The notes under the pieces are model-generated. The model was not told where the DNA came from and searched no databases. It saw only the letters and a program-made list of their open reading frames with translations. This document shows positions 5,597 through 8,921 of a stretch of 8,921 nucleotides of DNA, in pieces (position 1 is the stretch's first letter; each line of letters starts with the position of its first letter). The stretch is from Tannerella sp. (GTDB lineage: Bacteria; Bacteroidota; Bacteroidia; Bacteroidales; Tannerellaceae): positions 1-8,921 of the forward strand of contig JAIRLL010000311.1 in NCBI GenBank assembly GCA_031259505.1, written 5' to 3'. The translations under genes were made by a program, and so were the position numbers.

Positions 5597-6588
5597 TTCG
5601 CGGTGTCGATAGGCTTGCTCGGAGTGCCGGACGGTTTGGCGATGGCGTCGCGCATGGACGTGTCGGCCTCGATATTCTTCATCCGGTAGTAATCCATGAT
5701 GCCGAGATTGCCGTTGCGGAAAGCTTCGGCCATGGCTTTGGGCACTTCGGCTTCGGCTTCGATTACCTTGGCGCGCGCTTCCTGCGCTTTTGCCTTCATT
5801 TCCTGTTCGGTAGCGACGGCCATGGCGCGACGTTCCTCGGCTTTTGCCTGGGCGATGTTTTTGTCGGCCTGTGCCTGATCCATCTGCAGGGCGGCTCCGA
5901 TATTTTTACCGATGTCGATATCGGCAATGTCGATAGACAGTATCTCGAATGCCGTTCCTGCATCCAGTCCCTTGCGCAGCACTAATTTGGAGATGGAGTC
6001 CGGGTTTTCGAGCACGCTCTTGTGATTTTCGGACGAGCCGATGGAAGAAACGATGCCTTCGCCCACGCGCGCCAGCACGGTTTCTTCGCCTGCGCCGCCA
6101 ACCAACTGTTTGATGCTGGCACGAACGGTCACGCGCGCTTTGGCTATCAGCTGAATGCCGTCTTTTGCCACTGCCGTGACGGGGGGAGTGTCAATCACTT
6201 TCGGATTTACGGACATCTGTACGGCCTGAAACACGTCGCGCCCCGCCAGGTCGATGGCGGTGGCCATCTGGAACGTGAGGTCGATGTTGGCCTTCGATGC
6301 CGAAACCAGGGCATGCACGACGCGTTCGACATGTCCGCCTGCCAGATAATGCGCTTCCAGTTCATCGCGCGTCAATGTACTCAGTCCTGCTTTATGCGCT
6401 TCGATCATCGCTCTTGCAATCACGCCGGGAGGCACTTTACGAATACGCATCAGGAACAACTGTATCAGCGAGATGTTCACGCCGGATACTTTTGCAGATA
6501 TCCACAACAGAAACGGTACATAGTACCAGAATACGAAAAACAGGATAACTACAGCGAAAATCAGTAAGTAAGAAATAAAATCTGTCAT
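5593..6588 (-). CDS. floA: Flotillin-like protein FloA (SPFH family)
   Basis: This 331-residue membrane scaffold protein matches FloA (formerly YqfA/UPF0365), which oligomerises into functional membrane microdomains and affects membrane fluidity and protein assembly. The N-terminus has a membrane-embedded hydrophobic segment (residues about 5-30). The conserved SPFH region follows, with [17 protein letters not shown] at 53-69, [24 protein letters not shown] at about 113-136, [17 protein letters not shown] at 141-157 and [11 protein letters not shown] at 177-186. Residues about 236-290 are a Glu/Ala-rich coiled coil typical of flotillins, ending in [13 protein letters not shown]. Length equals the family norm. 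It lies 11 nt after the NfeD gene, the usual partner of SPFH proteins, and overlaps the downstream phosphorylase start. The assignment is very strong; the cargo in this organism is unknown. Confidence 0.96.
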   Translation of the reverse strand: MTDFISYLLIFAVVILFFVFWYYVPFLLWISAKVSGVNISLIQLFLMRIRKVPPGVIARAMIEAHKAGLSTLTRDELEAHYLAGGHVERVVHALVSASKANIDLTFQMATAIDLAGRDVFQAVQMSVNPKVIDTPPVTAVAKDGIQLIAKARVTVRASIKQLVGGAGEETVLARVGEGIVSSIGSSENHKSVLENPDSISKLVLRKGLDAGTAFEILSIDIADIDIGKNIGAALQMDQAQADKNIAQAKAEERRAMAVATEQEMKAKAQEARAKVIEAEAEVPKAMAEAFRNGNLGIMDYYRMKNIEADTSMRDAIAKPSGTPSKPIDTAK

Positions 6589-6599
6589 AGTTTAAAATA

Positions 6600-7076
6600 T
6601 TAGTTTTGAATAGATTTCACGATAACCTGGTAGCCTTCTACCTGAACGATAACGACCGGTGTGTGTTCGTCGACAAAGCTTTCCATCGCCCTGGCTTCGA
6701 CGGTCGTATTGCCGAAACGGGCTTTTCCGACGGGCGCCAGCCGCGAGAGGGTAACTCCTTCGTCGCCGGGATTAAGTCCCAGGTCGCGCGTCGACGTCAG
6801 CCGGGAGTCGATATTCGTGTTGAGTGCAATCCGCTGTAGCGATTTCGAGCGGAGTATCCAGTAAAAAAAGACTCCGTACACGACGAGCGAAGCGCCCAGC
6901 GTGACATGTCCGCCGGTCATCCCCAGGCTATAGTAGCCGTATACCACGCCTCCGATGGCAAACAGCGCTCCTCCGATGCCTGCCAGCGTGACGCCGGGAA
7001 AGAGGAATATCTCCAGCAGAAACAGGATGACGGCAATGACTGCAAATGCAATAATAATAGTGATGTTTAGTATCAT
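6600..7076 (-). CDS. Short NfeD-family membrane protein
   Basis: This 158-residue membrane protein is of the short NfeD type, without the N-terminal serine protease domain of long NfeD proteins. Residues about 4-26, 30-50 and 56-76 are hydrophobic and probably form three or four transmembrane passes; the LLEIFLFPG at 20-28 carries the conserved Glu and Pro-Gly of the family. The C-terminal soluble part (about 103-156: GDEGVTLSRLAPVGKARF ... VEGYQVIVKSI) is the small OB-fold beta-barrel. NfeD proteins are encoded next to SPFH/flotillin genes in most bacteria and are thought to bind them. That is the case here: floA starts 11 nt downstream. The gene begins 12 nt after the TPR/PD40 gene, so all three are likely one transcript. 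Confidence 0.93.
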   Translation of the reverse strand: MILNITIIIAFAVIAVILFLLEIFLFPGVTLAGIGGALFAIGGVVYGYYSLGMTGGHVTLGASLVVYGVFFYWILRSKSLQRIALNTNIDSRLTSTRDLGLNPGDEGVTLSRLAPVGKARFGNTTVEARAMESFVDEHTPVVIVQVEGYQVIVKSIQN

Positions 7077-7088
7077 AGCTGTTTTGAT

Positions 7089-8507
7089 TTAATGTTTGTT
7101 TTCCGTGTTGCGGGCTTTCTTTATCCACCCGTTGATCTGCGCGTGGAGCGTCGCCAACTCTTCTTCCGATTTGAGGATGGAGGGTTTCAACTGGCTGCGC
7201 TCCGCATCGTTGCCGGCCGTATATTTGTCTCGCAATTCGTTCAGTTTCTGTTCAGTGGATTCGATCTGTCTGCGCATGCTTTCCGCTTTCCGGTAGGCGT
7301 TTTCGGCTTCGGCGCTCTTGAAGTCCGCCCATGTGTAAAAGGTAGTCTGGTCGTTCACGACGAAGACGAAATCCTGTGGCCGTTGCGGTATGGCCAGCGC
7401 CATTTCGTCCGTTCGCGCCCGGTCGATCAGTTCGGAGTAGTCGAGGCCGGGCTGCCATGTTTCCTTGATGGATGCCAGCATTGCCCTGCGGCACAGTTGA
7501 AGGTCATCGTCGCTTACGGCGATCCGCCTGCGGGATTCGTCGGGGATAAACAGATAAATGCATACTTTCCCTTCGGGCTGGTTGCGGTCGGAAACGAACC
7601 AGCCGGTTTCTTTAGTCTCGTCGACGACCATCAGGTAGTCGTTGGCCGTGGAATTGAACGGCATGCCCATTTGTTCGGGGGCGAGGAAGGTGTTGTTTTT
7701 GTAGCGGGTGACAAAGAGATCGTATCCGCCAATGGAACCGTTTCCTTTCGAGGCGAAATAGAGCGTCACGCCGTCGCCCCGTACGAAGGGATAGTTGTTG
7801 TCCGACGTGTCCGATGCAAAGACGGGGCTTTCGTCCGTCCACGTGTCCATCAGCCGCGACTGGGTATAGAGTGCGTAGCGTCCGTTTTCGTCGAGGCGTC
7901 CGTAATATGCCTGGTCGCCTTTGGGATTGACGTAGACGGTGGTTTGCGAATCCGTCGACCCGAAGAAGTCGCTGCCGGACAGCAACGTGCCGCAGTCGCG
8001 ACTCAGGAAATAGGCTGAAAGAAGCCGGTCTACGGGCACGACGATGCTGTCTATCACCTGCACGTCTTCCATTTTTTCTTTCATGCGAAGCAACTTCTCG
8101 ACGTATGCCAACTGTGCTTCGTATGTATCCGTGTTTTCTTTCTTTTTTGTCAGGTGCGCTATATATCCTTCCCACATGCCGACGGCTTCGGCAAAACGGT
8201 ACGACGCGGTGTAAATGTTTGCCAGATAACGGTATGATTCGGCAATGTCGCGGCCATTGGCTATCAGCAGATGTTTTTCGGCAAGCGCGAAGTCGCCCGT
8301 CTCGAAACAGCATACCCCGTACCACTGGTTGTAGGACGGGTTCGAGGGCGACTGCCTGACTAATTTTTCAAAAGCAGGTCTGGCTTCCCCGTATGCTCCT
8401 TCGTTATAAAGTTTCTTTGCCTGATCAAGGCTCTGCGCACGTCCTCCGAACGGGAGGCAGGCGAACAGCGCCGCACATGCAATTATTTTTCCGAACAACA
8501 GTCTCAT
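7089..8507 (-). CDS. TPR and PD40 (WD40-like propeller) exported protein
   Basis: This 472-residue exported protein has an N-terminal signal peptide (basic MRLLFGK, hydrophobic to about 20, likely cleavage after GRA at 24). Residues about 27-110 contain TPR-like helical repeats (YNEGAYGEARPAFEKLVRQ and following). Residues about 185-325 are PD40-type propeller strands, including DGVTLYFASKGNGSIGGYDLF at 245-265 and ETGWFVSDRNQPEG at 300-313. The C-terminal part is charged and helical, with a probable coiled coil at about 397-460. In Bacteroidetes, TPR plus PD40 proteins are common in the periplasm, often fused to an OmpA domain that binds peptidoglycan; that domain is absent here. It is the first gene of the operon with NfeD, FloA and a phosphorylase, and has a TACCTTTG box upstream. 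The position suggests it serves or reports on the cell-envelope microdomain system, but that is inference. Confidence 0.85.
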   Translation of the reverse strand: MRLLFGKIIACAALFACLPFGGRAQSLDQAKKLYNEGAYGEARPAFEKLVRQSPSNPSYNQWYGVCCFETGDFALAEKHLLIANGRDIAESYRYLANIYTASYRFAEAVGMWEGYIAHLTKKKENTDTYEAQLAYVEKLLRMKEKMEDVQVIDSIVVPVDRLLSAYFLSRDCGTLLSGSDFFGSTDSQTTVYVNPKGDQAYYGRLDENGRYALYTQSRLMDTWTDESPVFASDTSDNNYPFVRGDGVTLYFASKGNGSIGGYDLFVTRYKNNTFLAPEQMGMPFNSTANDYLMVVDETKETGWFVSDRNQPEGKVCIYLFIPDESRRRIAVSDDDLQLCRRAMLASIKETWQPGLDYSELIDRARTDEMALAIPQRPQDFVFVVNDQTTFYTWADFKSAEAENAYRKAESMRRQIESTEQKLNELRDKYTAGNDAERSQLKPSILKSEEELATLHAQINGWIKKARNTENKH

Positions 8508-8536
8508 TAGAATTATTCAAAAACAGAATTTGCCCT

Positions 8537-8564
8537 CAAAGGTATGGAAAAAATGAGAATCAAA
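8537..8564 (-). promoter_or_regulatory. Promoter of the TPR/NfeD/floA/phosphorylase operon
   Basis: TACCTTTG (8544-8537, minus strand) is an exact TAnnTTTG match and ends 29 nt before the ATG at 8507. A TTTG at 8564-8561 lies 16 nt upstream, shorter than the usual spacing, so the -33 element is weaker. It is the only good box between this gene and the tandem array, and it probably drives the whole four-gene operon, since the internal gaps are too short for separate promoters. Confidence 0.58.
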
Positions 8565-8652
8565 TACGTATATGCAAATTTTTTTTTGGGAGAACCGAAA
8601 CAGCGCATAGTGAAATTTGACGCGGTACAGTTTTAAATCATATCAACAGAAT

Positions 8653-8921
8653 ATGGACGCCATCTGTTTTCCACCTGCAGAATATTACCCGATGAAAAGC
8701 TTTGAAAGAGGCCTCCGGCACGCTTGCGACACAAGTCGCAAGTCCCAAAGAGGCCTCCGGCACGCTTGCGACACAAGTCGCAAGTCCCAAAGAGGTCTCC
8801 GGCACGCTTGCGACACAAGTCGCAAGTCCCAAAGAGGCCTCCGGCACGCTTGCGACACAAGTCGCAAGTCCCAAAGAGGCCTCCGGCACGCTTGCGACAC
8901 AAGTCGCAAGTCCCAAAGAGG
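8653..8921 (+). CDS. Possible repeat-protein ORF, 5' part only
   Basis: A plus-strand frame is open from 8614 to the right edge, with ATGs at 8653 and 8692. From 8653 it encodes a short lead (MDAICFPPAEYYP, then MKSFER) followed by repeats of GLRHACDTSRKSQR, 14 residues per 42-bp unit, five copies and still open at residue 89. In this frame the only base change between units (C to T at 8796) is silent (Gly GGC to GGT), whereas it changes an amino acid in the other two plus frames. Against it: the repeat has no stop in any of six frames, so openness is weak evidence, and no promoter box is visible upstream. The repeat peptide is rich in Arg, Ser and Cys and is unlike any domain I know. It may simply be non-coding tandem DNA. 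Confidence 0.25.
   Translation, partial: MDAICFPPAEYYPMKSFERGLRHACDTSRKSQRGLRHACDTSRKSQRGLRHACDTSRKSQRGLRHACDTSRKSQRGLRHACDTSRKSQR
8708..8921. repeat. 42-bp tandem repeat array with internal hairpins, runs off window
   Basis: Five full units start at 8708, 8750, 8792, 8834 and 8876, and a sixth begins at 8918. They are identical except for one base: C to T at 8796 in unit 3. Each unit contains the perfect hairpin CTTGCGAC-ACAA-GTCGCAAG (first copy 8723-8742). Each also starts with an 8-bp palindrome, GAGGCCTC, which the unit-3 change breaks. The hairpins recur with exactly 42-bp spacing, separated by 22 nt of constant sequence. Because 42 is divisible by three and the unit contains no stop, all six frames remain open. 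The left border is sharp: the repeat fades within a few bases left of 8708. Near-identity points to recent expansion or homogenisation. The number of units and the right border lie outside the window. Confidence 0.98.

Noticed and set aside
7092..8018. 308-codon plus-strand ORF opposite the TPR/PD40 gene
   Set aside because: It is antisense to a well-supported gene and has the Val/Phe/Arg-rich composition of a reverse-strand shadow.
8633..8902. Minus-strand Cys-rich ORF with repeated CDLCRKRAGGLFGT, resembling zinc-binding CxxC repeats
   Set aside because: All six frames of the 42-bp unit are open, so the CxxC pattern follows from the repeat. The single variant changes an amino acid in this frame (Gly to Asp).
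8708..8921. CRISPR array (20-nt palindromic repeat with 22-nt spacers)
   Set aside because: The 'spacers' are the same in every unit apart from one base, and no cas genes are present, so this is a simple tandem repeat.

Overview
The window looks like a chromosomal segment of a Bacteroidales/Bacteroidetes bacterium of moderate GC. The evidence is an LVIVD-repeat lipoprotein with a typical Bacteroidetes lipobox, a TPR/PD40 protein, a short NfeD plus FloA pair, sparse Shine-Dalgarno sequences, and three copies of TACCTTTG (the Bacteroidetes -7 promoter pattern TAnnTTTG) placed 15-29 nt upstream of genes. I cannot name a genus.

Layout, left to right. Positions 1-427 hold no credible gene; they carry about five copies, in both orientations, of an intergenic repeat (core like TCATTGCGAGGCACGAAGCA). 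Positions 428-2329 (minus) are a two-gene unit: a small outer-membrane beta-barrel protein, whose start codon is unclear and may be frameshifted, followed 12 nt later by an LVIVD beta-propeller lipoprotein. A 187-nt divergent intergenic region separates it from a plus-strand fructosamine-3-kinase family gene (2517-3350). Next comes an AT-richer patch (about 3351-4500) with a headless protein fragment, a convergent higB-higA toxin-antitoxin operon with its own promoter and dyad, and a possible 41-codon ORF diverging from it. A tRNA-Ser(CGA) gene with encoded CCA and a downstream terminator follows.

Positions 4727-8507 (minus) form a compact four-gene operon transcribed toward the tRNA: TPR/PD40 propeller protein, short NfeD protein, FloA flotillin-like protein, and nucleoside (uridine-type) phosphorylase. 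The gaps are 12, 11 and -4 nt, the last an ATGA overlap. NfeD and FloA are a known membrane-scaffold pair; the periplasmic or surface TPR/PD40 protein and the phosphorylase may be linked to it.

The right edge (8708-8921) is a near-perfect 42-bp tandem array, five copies and the start of a sixth, running off the window. Each unit contains a perfect 8-bp-stem hairpin, and all but one contain a second 8-bp palindrome. The array has no stop codon in any of the six frames; a plus-strand ORF with an ATG at 8653 enters it and is open to the edge. The array, the headless fragment beside higBA, and the left-edge repeat cluster are the least explained parts.
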